A stretch of DNA of 64,000 nt, from the NCBI GenBank assembly GCA_045600045.1, contig JAZRXD010000015.1, forward strand, positions 53,084-117,083, read 5' to 3'. Below are positions 54,542-62,117 of this stretch, piece by piece. The position numbers and the translations under genes are program-made. Below the pieces are notes generated by a model. The model was given only the letters and a program-made list of their open reading frames with translations. It searched no databases and was not told where the DNA came from. The DNA is from UBA1715 sp045600045. GTDB lineage: Bacteria > Bacteroidota > Bacteroidia > Bacteroidales > UBA1715. Position 1 is the first letter of the stretch. Each line of letters opens with the position of its first letter.

Positions 54542-55189
54542 CTATTTCTTTCGCAAAACAGTAATTCCGTCACGGATTGGGAAAATAACAGTTTCAACCC
54601 GAGAATCGGATTTTACAAAATCGTTGAAAGCTATGATTCCTTTCGTTTGCAAGTCATTTTTATCGACGACTTCATCAACAACATGACCATCCCACAAAGT
54701 GTTGTCGGCAAATATGTAGCCACCCGGATTTAATTTTGCCATGCAAGCTTCATAATAAGCCATATAATGCCGCTTATTGCCATCCATAAAAACCGCATCG
54801 AAATTATATGGGAACAGAGGAATTATTTCTACAGCATCTCCAATGTGCAAATGAATTTTCGAGCCATGTTCCGATGCATTGAAAAACTTCATAATCTTGT
54901 CTTCCAATTCATCGTTGATTTCTATCGTGTCGAGCAATGCTCCGTCAGCCAATCCTTCGGCCAAACATAACGCAGAATAGCCAGTGTACGTACCAATTTC
55001 AAGAACGTGCAGCGGACGAATCATCTGCATGAACATCTTCAAAATCCGTCCTTGAACATGTCCGGAAAGCATTCGCGGATGAAGTAACGTAAGATGTGCC
55101 TGTCGGCGAAGCTCCTTTAACAATTCAGGTTCATCGTCGATATGACTTTCAATATATGACTGCAACAGCAACTCCGATTTTGTCTTCAT
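54542..55189 (-). CDS. O-methyltransferase (SAM-dependent, family 3)
   Basis: 215 residues from the ATG at 55189; the longer frame to 55207 runs into the promoter box. The SAM-binding motif is HVLEIGTYTGYSALCLAEGL, followed by DTIEINDE and the catalytic/metal Asp region FDAVFMDGNKRHYMAYYEAC, then GGYIFADNTLWDGHV. This is the catechol-OMT-like class found in nearly all Bacteroidota; the natural substrate is unknown. Divergent from xseA. Confidence 0.88.
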   Translation of the reverse strand: MKTKSELLLQSYIESHIDDEPELLKELRRQAHLTLLHPRMLSGHVQGRILKMFMQMIRPLHVLEIGTYTGYSALCLAEGLADGALLDTIEINDELEDKIMKFFNASEHGSKIHLHIGDAVEIIPLFPYNFDAVFMDGNKRHYMAYYEACMAKLNPGGYIFADNTLWDGHVVDEVVDKNDLQTKGIIAFNDFVKSDSRVETVIFPIRDGITVLRKK

Positions 55190-55204
55190 TTCTAAAATTC
55201 TCCG

Positions 55205-55212
55205 CAAAAATA
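55205..55212 (-). promoter_or_regulatory. -7 box for the O-methyltransferase gene
   Basis: TATTTTTG on the minus strand, 15 bases before the ATG at 55189. Confidence 0.45.
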
Positions 55213-55225
55213 CACTTTATTTCCC

Positions 55226-55233
55226 TACCTTTG
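55226..55233 (+). promoter_or_regulatory. -7 box for xseA, very close to the start codon
   Basis: TACCTTTG ends 6 bases before the ATG at 55240, so the transcript would start at or within a few bases of the start codon (a leaderless or nearly leaderless mRNA). Confidence 0.4.
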
Positions 55234-55239
55234 CATTGT

Positions 55240-56475
55240 ATGGAAGAAGGAATTTCATTATCGGAATTATCGGAAATTATTGAACAAGGACTAAAAAAAA
55301 CCTTGCAACCGCACTATTGGATTGTTGCGGAAATTAGTGAAATACAAGCTAACAGGAACGGACATTGCTATTTGGAACTAATTGAAAAGCCCGAAGACAA
55401 AGAAAATCCAACGGCAAAAATGCGTGCCGTAATTTGGGCAAATGTGTTCCGCATGCTTGCTCCTTATTTTGAATCGGAAACGGGTTGCCAACTTTCGGTT
55501 GGAATGAAAATCATGGTGCAAGTTTCGGTGAATTTCCACTCCTTGTATGGCTTTAGCCTGCAAATAACCGACATAAATCCTATATACACGATTGGCGAAG
55601 ACGAACAACGTCGATTAAAAATAATCCATCAACTGGAAGAAGAAGGAATAATCGACCTCAACAAAGAAATCCCGTTGCCATCGGTCATTCAACGAATTGC
55701 CGTGATTTCGTCGCAAAACGCGGCCGGATACCAAGATTTTATGCAGCAACTGGCTTGTAATCTTCATAACATAAATTTTCAAACAACTCTGTTCCCTGCA
55801 GCAATGCAAGGCGTTGAAGTGGAAAAATCGGTTGTCGCTCAACTTGATGAAATCTATAAACACGAAACTGATTTCGATGCTGTGGTAATTATTCGTGGCG
55901 GTGGTGCACGAACCGATTTACGTTGGTTCGACAGCTACGAAATTGCGGCTAACGTCGCACAATTTCCTTTGCCGATAATTACCGGAATAGGACACGACAA
56001 AGATCAGTCTATCACCGATTTAGTAGCAAATACCTCGTTGAAAACGCCAACAGCAGTAGCTGAATTCATTATCAACCACTGCGAAATGTTTATAGACCAA
56101 TTAGACTACTTGCAAAGTTCAATACAAGATGTTTTTGCCTCGACATTGGATGAACAAGCAGTAGCTTTGGAAAACATTCAACTACGCACAATGCAGGCTC
56201 TCAAGATTGCGGTGATGCAAACCTATAACAAACTTGATTCTTTTTCGCAGAATCTACAACATGCAGCGTCAAAAAAAATTCTACAAGAGACAACCAAATT
56301 GCAACTTCTTGAAAAGAGTATTGATTCCCTAAATCCGCAAAAAGTTCTGAAACAAGGATATACACTTACGACAAACTCAAACGGAGAAATTGTCCGTTCG
56401 AAAAAACAACTTCATAAAAACGACACTATCACCACCATTTTTGCCGACGGAAACGTAAATAGTACCGTGATTTAA
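55240..56475 (+). CDS. xseA: Exodeoxyribonuclease VII large subunit
   Basis: 411 residues from the ATG at 55240; the frame is open upstream to 55096 but that part is antisense to the methyltransferase. N-terminal OB-fold (SLSELSEIIEQGLKKTL, WIVAEISEIQANRNGHCYLE) and nuclease core with AVISSQNAAGYQDFM, VVIIRGGGARTDLRWFDSYE and ITGIGHDKDQSITDLVA. It degrades single-stranded DNA with the small subunit XseB, which is not encoded next to it as is often the case. Converges on the sirtuin gene with 2 bases between stops. Confidence 0.95.
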   Translation: MEEGISLSELSEIIEQGLKKTLQPHYWIVAEISEIQANRNGHCYLELIEKPEDKENPTAKMRAVIWANVFRMLAPYFESETGCQLSVGMKIMVQVSVNFHSLYGFSLQITDINPIYTIGEDEQRRLKIIHQLEEEGIIDLNKEIPLPSVIQRIAVISSQNAAGYQDFMQQLACNLHNINFQTTLFPAAMQGVEVEKSVVAQLDEIYKHETDFDAVVIIRGGGARTDLRWFDSYEIAANVAQFPLPIITGIGHDKDQSITDLVANTSLKTPTAVAEFIINHCEMFIDQLDYLQSSIQDVFASTLDEQAVALENIQLRTMQALKIAVMQTYNKLDSFSQNLQHAASKKILQETTKLQLLEKSIDSLNPQKVLKQGYTLTTNSNGEIVRSKKQLHKNDTITTIFADGNVNSTVI

Positions 56476-56477
56476 AT

Positions 56478-57173
56478 CTAACGATTTTCTTCTATCATAT
56501 CGAAAGCTTTGTCAACGCCAACCGAAGCCGGTTCGGCAATAATCGTCAGATTTGGCTGTGACATAACTTGTGGCTTTGGATCGATAAAATAAATTGGCGT
56601 TCCTTTTTGTGCATAACGAATAAGCCCAGCAGCAGGATACACTTGCATTGACGTGCCGATAATCATAAGAATATCAGCTTGTTGAACCAAACGAGCAGCA
56701 GGTTCTATATTTGGAACAGCTTCTTCAAAGAAAACAATTTGTGGACGGAGTTGCGAGCCATCCGATGCTTTATCGCCCATTTTTATTGGTTTGTAACCAA
56801 TCTCCACAAATGTCGATACATCTGATTCTTCACGAGAACTGCAAGCTTTTGTCAATTCTCCATGAAGATGAAGGACCTTGGAACTTCCTGCACGTTCGTG
56901 CAAATTATCTACATTTTGAGTAATAATGGAAATATCGTATTCTGCCTCTTTTTCGGCTAAACAAATATGTGCACGATTGGGTTGTTTCGATTCCAAATTT
57001 GTACGCATTGTATTGTAAAAATCAAGAATCAACTGTGGATTGCGATACCACGCACCGTGAGTTGCCACGTCTTCCACACGATAATTTTCCCACAAGCCAT
57101 CTTCGGAACGAAACGCTTTTATGCCAGACTCAACACTGATGCCAGCGCCAGTTAAAACAACCAATTTTACCAT
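56478..57173 (-). CDS. cobB: NAD-dependent protein deacylase, Sir2 family
   Basis: 231 residues. VVLTGAGISVESGIKAFRSE (NAD loop), ITQNVDNLHERAG and LHLHGELTKACSS with the catalytic His; IGTSMQVYPAAGLIRYA for the ribose. The four zinc Cys normal for E. coli CobB are not present as CxxC pairs; only one Cys follows the catalytic His, and the zinc module is shortened. This is likely a zinc-free subclass. Removes acyl groups from lysines, with NAD use. It is 10 bases behind the phosphatase gene and likely the third gene of an efp operon. Confidence 0.9.
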   Translation of the reverse strand: MVKLVVLTGAGISVESGIKAFRSEDGLWENYRVEDVATHGAWYRNPQLILDFYNTMRTNLESKQPNRAHICLAEKEAEYDISIITQNVDNLHERAGSSKVLHLHGELTKACSSREESDVSTFVEIGYKPIKMGDKASDGSQLRPQIVFFEEAVPNIEPAARLVQQADILMIIGTSMQVYPAAGLIRYAQKGTPIYFIDPKPQVMSQPNLTIIAEPASVGVDKAFDMIEENR

Positions 57174-57183
57174 AGTTCAATTA

Positions 57184-58428
57184 TTATAAAAAGTCCATAC
57201 CCAAAATCGACACATCGTCATTTAATGCTTCATTTCCAACAAAATGTTCGAGTTCCGAACGAAGATAAAAAACAATGTCTTCTGCCGTTCCGTCAATCGT
57301 AAGAGCGCCTTCGACAGGAACCGTCCCAAATGGTTTTCCCCATTCATTTTCGGCTTCTATTAAACCATCGGTAAAACAAAGCAATTTGTCGCCGGAACCA
57401 ACATGAACCGAACCCGCAGTAATTGTAGGAATTTCATCTAACATTCCAAGTCCAACACATCCCGAAGTTAAATACAACAAATCGGAAGTTTCTTTTTGAT
57501 ACAACAATGGTGGATTATGCCCCGCATTGATGTAATCCAAAACCTTATTTCTTCCGTTGTATTTTCCAATGAAAAACGTAACGAACCTATCTCCTTGCGA
57601 ATTTTTGTTCACATTTTGATTCAAATCCTTTATAAGATTGATGAGCGGCAAATTCCGTTTAAATAAAATCCGAAGATTTGCCTGAAAATTCGACATAAGA
57701 ATTGCCGCCGAAATACCTTTCCCCGACACATCGGCAATACAAAAACCATATTCGTAGTCGTTCAATGGCATAAAATCGTAGTAATCGCCACCAACCATTG
57801 AGTGCGGTTGATAATACGCTGCAATTTTCACAAATTTGTTTTTCGGCAACGATTCAGGCGAAGGAACCAACAAGGACTGCAATTTGGAAGCAACTTCCAA
57901 CTCTTTCTTCAAGGATTCTTGTTCCAATGCTTTTTTGTACAAACGTTTGTTTTCCAAAGCCACTGCAACAATATTCGTCAGTGTTTGAATAACATCTAAG
58001 TGTTCAAAAAACGACGATTCGCCCAATAATTTTTTGTTACCGGAGATTTCGCCCAACAAAACGTAGGCAAGAGCATTTTTTTTATGGAAAACAGGAATGA
58101 CAACATCAAAATCAGCAAAAAAAGAATCTTTCCTATCGCTAACTTTTGTGATTTCCGTAAAAACAGACAACGCCGACGAAACTTCGTCAGCGTTGCCACC
58201 AAAATCTTCGGAAATACCAGCAGACAAAACTTTTTTCCAAGATAACTCAACAATAAATACAGCTATTGTACCTACGTTTAAACCTTGGCAAAGAATGCCG
58301 CTGTATTTCTGCAATAATTCTGTGGCCGGACAATTCGCGTTGATAGCTTGGGTAATTTCCAACAAAGACTTAAGCTTAAACTCGGCAAGCTCCAGTTTCT
58401 GTCGCAAAAGCGTATCAACGCCATTCAT
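57184..58428 (-). CDS. GAF-domain SpoIIE/PP2C-type serine/threonine phosphatase
   Basis: 414 residues from the ATG at 58428 (a GTG at 58434 is also possible). Residues about 20-180 look like a GAF sensor domain, then a coiled linker (LEQESLKKELEVASKLQ). The phosphatase half has GGDYYDFMPLND and CIADVSGKGISAAILMSNFQ with the metal Asp residues, YINAGHNPPLLY, GDKLLCFTDGLIEAENEWGK and LNDDVSILGM at the end. RsbU/SiaA-like enzymes dephosphorylate anti-anti-sigma or SiaC-type proteins, so the SiaC proteins at 28860-30239 are possible targets (inference). It lies 12-18 bases downstream of efp. Confidence 0.92.
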   Translation of the reverse strand: MNGVDTLLRQKLELAEFKLKSLLEITQAINANCPATELLQKYSGILCQGLNVGTIAVFIVELSWKKVLSAGISEDFGGNADEVSSALSVFTEITKVSDRKDSFFADFDVVIPVFHKKNALAYVLLGEISGNKKLLGESSFFEHLDVIQTLTNIVAVALENKRLYKKALEQESLKKELEVASKLQSLLVPSPESLPKNKFVKIAAYYQPHSMVGGDYYDFMPLNDYEYGFCIADVSGKGISAAILMSNFQANLRILFKRNLPLINLIKDLNQNVNKNSQGDRFVTFFIGKYNGRNKVLDYINAGHNPPLLYQKETSDLLYLTSGCVGLGMLDEIPTITAGSVHVGSGDKLLCFTDGLIEAENEWGKPFGTVPVEGALTIDGTAEDIVFYLRSELEHFVGNEALNDDVSILGMDFL

Positions 58429-58446
58429 AGGCACACATATATCAAA

Positions 58447-59010
58447 TTATTTTACACGTTCTTTGTAAGAACCGTCAGTCGTGTCGATTTTAATTTTTTC
58501 ACCAACATTGATGAACAAAGGAACACGTACTTCGGCACCAGTTTCAACAGTAGCTGGTTTCATTGCATTTGTCGCTGTATCGCCTTTAACACCTGGTTCA
58601 GTGTAGGTAACTTCTAGAACAACCATTTGTGGCATTTCTGCGAACAACAAAGTTTCTGTATCGGCATCGAAAACAGCCTCAACAACATCACCTTCCTTCA
58701 TGAAATCAACACCCGAAATCAAATCGTGCATTACGTTGATTTGTTCAAAAGTTTCTTGGTTCATGAACACATAATCAGCTCCTTCTTGATACAAATATTG
58801 ATATGGGCGATGCTCTACACGAACATCTTCCAATTTTTCACCAATATTGAAACGACGTTCCAACACACGACCTGAAACCACATCTTTCAAAGTTGTACGC
58901 ATAATGGTGTTTCCCTTTCCTGGCTTTACGTGCAAGAAATCAATACACACATAAATCTTTCCATCCATACGGATTGCAACACCTTTCTTAATGTCTTGAG
59001 AGTTAATCAT
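58447..59010 (-). CDS. efp: Elongation factor P
   Basis: 187 residues. N-terminal KOW-like domain with the tip FLHVKPGKGNTIMRTTLKDV, Lys32 being the usual site for beta-lysylation or other modification, then two OB domains (EGADYVFMNQETFEQ, VPLFINVGEKIKIDTTDG). It relieves ribosome stalling at polyproline. No epmA or epmB lies in the window, so the modification state is unknown. First gene of an efp-phosphatase-sirtuin unit. Confidence 0.97.
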   Translation of the reverse strand: MINSQDIKKGVAIRMDGKIYVCIDFLHVKPGKGNTIMRTTLKDVVSGRVLERRFNIGEKLEDVRVEHRPYQYLYQEGADYVFMNQETFEQINVMHDLISGVDFMKEGDVVEAVFDADTETLLFAEMPQMVVLEVTYTEPGVKGDTATNAMKPATVETGAEVRVPLFINVGEKIKIDTTDGSYKERVK

Positions 59011-59047
59011 ACTATTATTTTTAAATGAAATCTATTTTGTTTGGTTA

Positions 59048-59055
59048 CAAAAGTA
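59048..59055 (-). promoter_or_regulatory. -7 box for the efp operon
   Basis: TACTTTTG on the minus strand, 37 bases before the ATG at 59010. Confidence 0.45.
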
Positions 59056-59187
59056 TAAAATTTGTGGAAACTTTTTGTTTGTAATACACTATTTCTTGAA
59101 ACTGAATCGAAACAGCACATCATTACTGCCGAAAATTTGTTTTAACGATGAGTTTTTACGAATTTTGGCATTGATTTTTACATAATT

Positions 59188-59823
59188 ATGAGACAACCTG
59201 TTTTTGACTTTACTAAAGCACAGCCTCCAATAATCGGCGAATGGGCTTATCCCAAAGCTCATTTTAGAATTCCGCAAAAGAAAAAGACAGTGTATCTTAC
59301 GTTCGACGACGGACCTGTTCCCATATATACCCATCAGGTAATCAATATTTTACAGAGCTACAACGTTCCTGCAACCTTTTTTATGGTTGGAGAAAATGTA
59401 TTTAAATATCCTGACGTTTTTGAAGAAGTAAAATTGGGCGGATACGCTTTCGGTTCGCACACTTACAATCATTTAAAAGGTTGGATTACCGACAACAAAA
59501 CATATCTCGAAAATGTACGAAAAGGCGTAGAAATAACAGGAAGCAACCTATTCCGACCGCCTTACGGGAAAATCGGGCCTCTACAAGCTAAATCTTTGTA
59601 CAAAGATTTACATATAATAATGTGGGACATCATTACAATGGACTATGACCACACTCTTACAGGCGAAAATTGTTTTCAAAATGTGAAAAACTATGTTCGC
59701 AATGGCTCAATCATTGTATTCCACGATTCTCCGAAATCGGAGAAAAACTTACTATACGCATTGCCAAAAACAATTGAGTATTTGCAGAAAGAAAATTATA
59801 CATTTGCCCCTATACGTTTTTAG
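59188..59823 (+). CDS. Polysaccharide deacetylase family protein (CE4)
   Basis: 211 residues. The NodB motifs are clear: VYLTFDDGPVPIYTHQV (Asp40-Asp41, base and metal), GSHTYNHLKGW (metal His pair), NLFRPPYGKIG and a late IIVFHDSPKSEKNL. It removes N-acetyl groups from a sugar polymer; peptidoglycan or exopolysaccharide are both possible. There is no signal peptide at the N-terminus, so a cytoplasmic or peripheral location is suggested, unusual for the family but common for this Bacteroidota type. The stop is 2 bases before the next ATG. Confidence 0.9.
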   Translation: MRQPVFDFTKAQPPIIGEWAYPKAHFRIPQKKKTVYLTFDDGPVPIYTHQVINILQSYNVPATFFMVGENVFKYPDVFEEVKLGGYAFGSHTYNHLKGWITDNKTYLENVRKGVEITGSNLFRPPYGKIGPLQAKSLYKDLHIIMWDIITMDYDHTLTGENCFQNVKNYVRNGSIIVFHDSPKSEKNLLYALPKTIEYLQKENYTFAPIRF

Positions 59824-59825
59824 GA

Positions 59826-60680
59826 ATGAAATTAACCATAATCATCGTCAACTACAATGTTATTTCTGTTTTGGAGAATTGTCTCCGATCGGTTCAAATA
59901 GCATTGCAAAACATTGACAATGAGGTTTTTGTGGTTGACAACAACTCTGCCGACAATTCCTGCAACGTGTTGAGAAACGATTTTCCTTGGGTAAAACTCA
60001 TAGAAAACAGCGAAAATGTTGGATTTGCCAAAGCAAACAATCAGGCAATACAACAATCAAGTGGAGAATACATTCTTTTGCTCAATCCCGACACAATTGT
60101 AGAACCTGATTCATTTTCAAAAATGTTGGATTTTGCCGACAATCACCCAAAACTTGGCGGACTTGGCATAAAAATGGTTGACGCAAACGGGAAATTCCTT
60201 CCTGAATCAAAACGAGGGGTTCCAACTCCATTTGTGGCATTTTGTAAATTATTTGGCATCTCAAAACTATTCCCGAAATCAGACTTTTTCAATCATTATT
60301 ATTTAGGCGCCATGCCAAACGACGAAATCAACGAAATAGAGATTTTGGCTGGAGCTTGCATGTTACTTCGAAAATCCGTTGTTGACGAAATTGGCTGGCT
60401 TGACGAAAAATATTTTCTTTATGGCGAAGACATCGACATTTCGTACCGAATTCTTCTTCACGGATACTCAAACTACTACTTGCCAACAACACAAATAACT
60501 CATTTAAAGGGTGCTAGCACAAAGAAAAGCAAAAAAGAAAGCATCAAAACATTTTACAATGCAATGGAAATTTTTGTGGATACACATTTTTATCGCCCGA
60601 CAATTTGGTCAAAAATCTATACTATATTTTTAAAAATAAGCATAAGAGTTTGTTGCTTTGTTGCAAAAATATTCAAATAG
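59826..60680 (+). CDS. Glycosyltransferase family 2 (rhamnosyltransferase-like)
   Basis: 284 residues. LTIIIVNYNVISVLENCLRS, VFVVDNNSADNS, NVGFAKANNQAIQQSSGEYI, LLNPDTIVEPDS and the acceptor-region LYGEDIDISYRILLHGY are the WbbL-like GT2 set. The C-terminal 25 residues are hydrophobic and may anchor it in the inner membrane. Co-transcribed with the deacetylase 2 bases upstream. The donor sugar is unknown. Confidence 0.92.
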   Translation: MKLTIIIVNYNVISVLENCLRSVQIALQNIDNEVFVVDNNSADNSCNVLRNDFPWVKLIENSENVGFAKANNQAIQQSSGEYILLLNPDTIVEPDSFSKMLDFADNHPKLGGLGIKMVDANGKFLPESKRGVPTPFVAFCKLFGISKLFPKSDFFNHYYLGAMPNDEINEIEILAGACMLLRKSVVDEIGWLDEKYFLYGEDIDISYRILLHGYSNYYLPTTQITHLKGASTKKSKKESIKTFYNAMEIFVDTHFYRPTIWSKIYTIFLKISIRVCCFVAKIFK

Positions 60681-60889
60681 AACCTCTTGTATTTTAGATT
60701 TATACATTGCTTATTTACGCATTTTTTATATTTTTACACACTCATGCTCTTATCATAAATTTTGATACTGTATGAAATCAACAAGAAAAGCATTTGTCTA
60801 ATATTCATATCAAAAAACGAATAATAGATTGGTTTCCATGCTTTTCCATTCGTAAATAATGCTTGGGGAACCGGCAAAAATTAAAAAGA

Positions 60890-62098
60890 ATGAAAAAGGT
60901 TTTATTCTTTTTTATTAGTGTCTTCTATAGTTTGGTCGGATTTACACAAACGAATATTCTTGCACAAAATCTAGCTGAAGAATACAATGTTATTGTAACA
61001 GCCGTTCCTTTTTTAATGATAACCCCCGACTCTCGTAGTGCAAGCATGGCAGATGTTGGAGTTGCAACCTCAACAGATGTGTGGTCACAATATTCGAACG
61101 CTTCAAAATATGTGTTTTCGGAAAAGAATTTTGGCGTCGGATTGTCCTATGTCCCATGGATGCACAATCTTGGTGTTACCGACGAAAATATTTTGTCGTT
61201 GGCAGGATATAAAAAACTTACCGACAACGACGCATTAGGAGCCTCGGTTCGCTATTTTTCAATGGGAACAGCACCTTCATACGACGAAGAAGGTAACGAA
61301 GAAGGATACGACGTATCACCTCGTGAATATGCTTTTGATTTTTCATATTCTCGCCGCTTATCCGACTGTTTTGCATTGGGAATGACAGCTCGTTTTATTT
61401 ATTCTGATTTAATTGGAGAACCAAACGATGAAATGCATTCCGGGAAAGCTGTAGCTTTTGACATTTCCGGAAGTTATTTCAAAAAACTGAATTGGAGAAC
61501 CCCAAATTCAAGACGAACCGCATTTTCGCCGAAAAAGAACCGATATTTACCACCAAAAGATATTTTTTCGGCTGGATTCAGCATTTCAAACATTGGAAAC
61601 AAAGTTTCTTATTCTGAAGCCGGAAAAGATTTCTTGCCTACAAACATAAAACTCGGATGTGGCTATGTATACACCATTGATGCAAGCAACAAAATAAATC
61701 TATTTGTTGAATTTAATAAACTACTTGTTCCTACTCCACCTGAATACGTATATGATTCTAATGGAAATGTAATTGCTATAGAAGGAAAAGACGATGACAT
61801 TTCTATGTTAAAAGGTTTATACCAATCGTTTTATGATGCTCCTGGAGGTATAAAAGAAGAAATCAAGGAATATACCATAAGCATTGGTTCAGAATACTGG
61901 TTCAACGATAATGTTGTTGCACGGTTAGGATATTTTAACGAATCAAAGACAAAAGGGAATCGAAAATATTTTACAACGGGTTTAGGATTTCGCTACGAAA
62001 AATACAACATCAATTTCTCGTATTTAATGCCAACCAATGGCAAAAAATCACCTCTCGTAAATACATTTAGATGTTCTTTAGAAATTGAATTTGAATAA
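60890..62098 (+). CDS. porV: Type IX secretion system outer-membrane protein PorV
   Basis: 402 residues from the ATG at 60890; the upstream start at 60863 would add 9 residues before the signal peptide. Signal peptide (FYSLVGFTQ). The conserved opening FLMITPDSRSASMADVGVAT and SQYSNASKYVFSEKNFGVGL mark PorV/LptO, a FadL-like barrel that carries cargo from the translocon to the sortase PorU. Later SAGFSISNIGNKVSYSEAGK and a C-terminal strand ending LEIEFE fit. porU, which often lies beside porV, is not here; the next gene downstream is the repeat protein. Confidence 0.92.
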   Translation: MKKVLFFFISVFYSLVGFTQTNILAQNLAEEYNVIVTAVPFLMITPDSRSASMADVGVATSTDVWSQYSNASKYVFSEKNFGVGLSYVPWMHNLGVTDENILSLAGYKKLTDNDALGASVRYFSMGTAPSYDEEGNEEGYDVSPREYAFDFSYSRRLSDCFALGMTARFIYSDLIGEPNDEMHSGKAVAFDISGSYFKKLNWRTPNSRRTAFSPKKNRYLPPKDIFSAGFSISNIGNKVSYSEAGKDFLPTNIKLGCGYVYTIDASNKINLFVEFNKLLVPTPPEYVYDSNGNVIAIEGKDDDISMLKGLYQSFYDAPGGIKEEIKEYTISIGSEYWFNDNVVARLGYFNESKTKGNRKYFTTGLGFRYEKYNINFSYLMPTNGKKSPLVNTFRCSLEIEFE

Positions 62099-62117
62099 TT
62101 GATTAGGACAAAAACGT

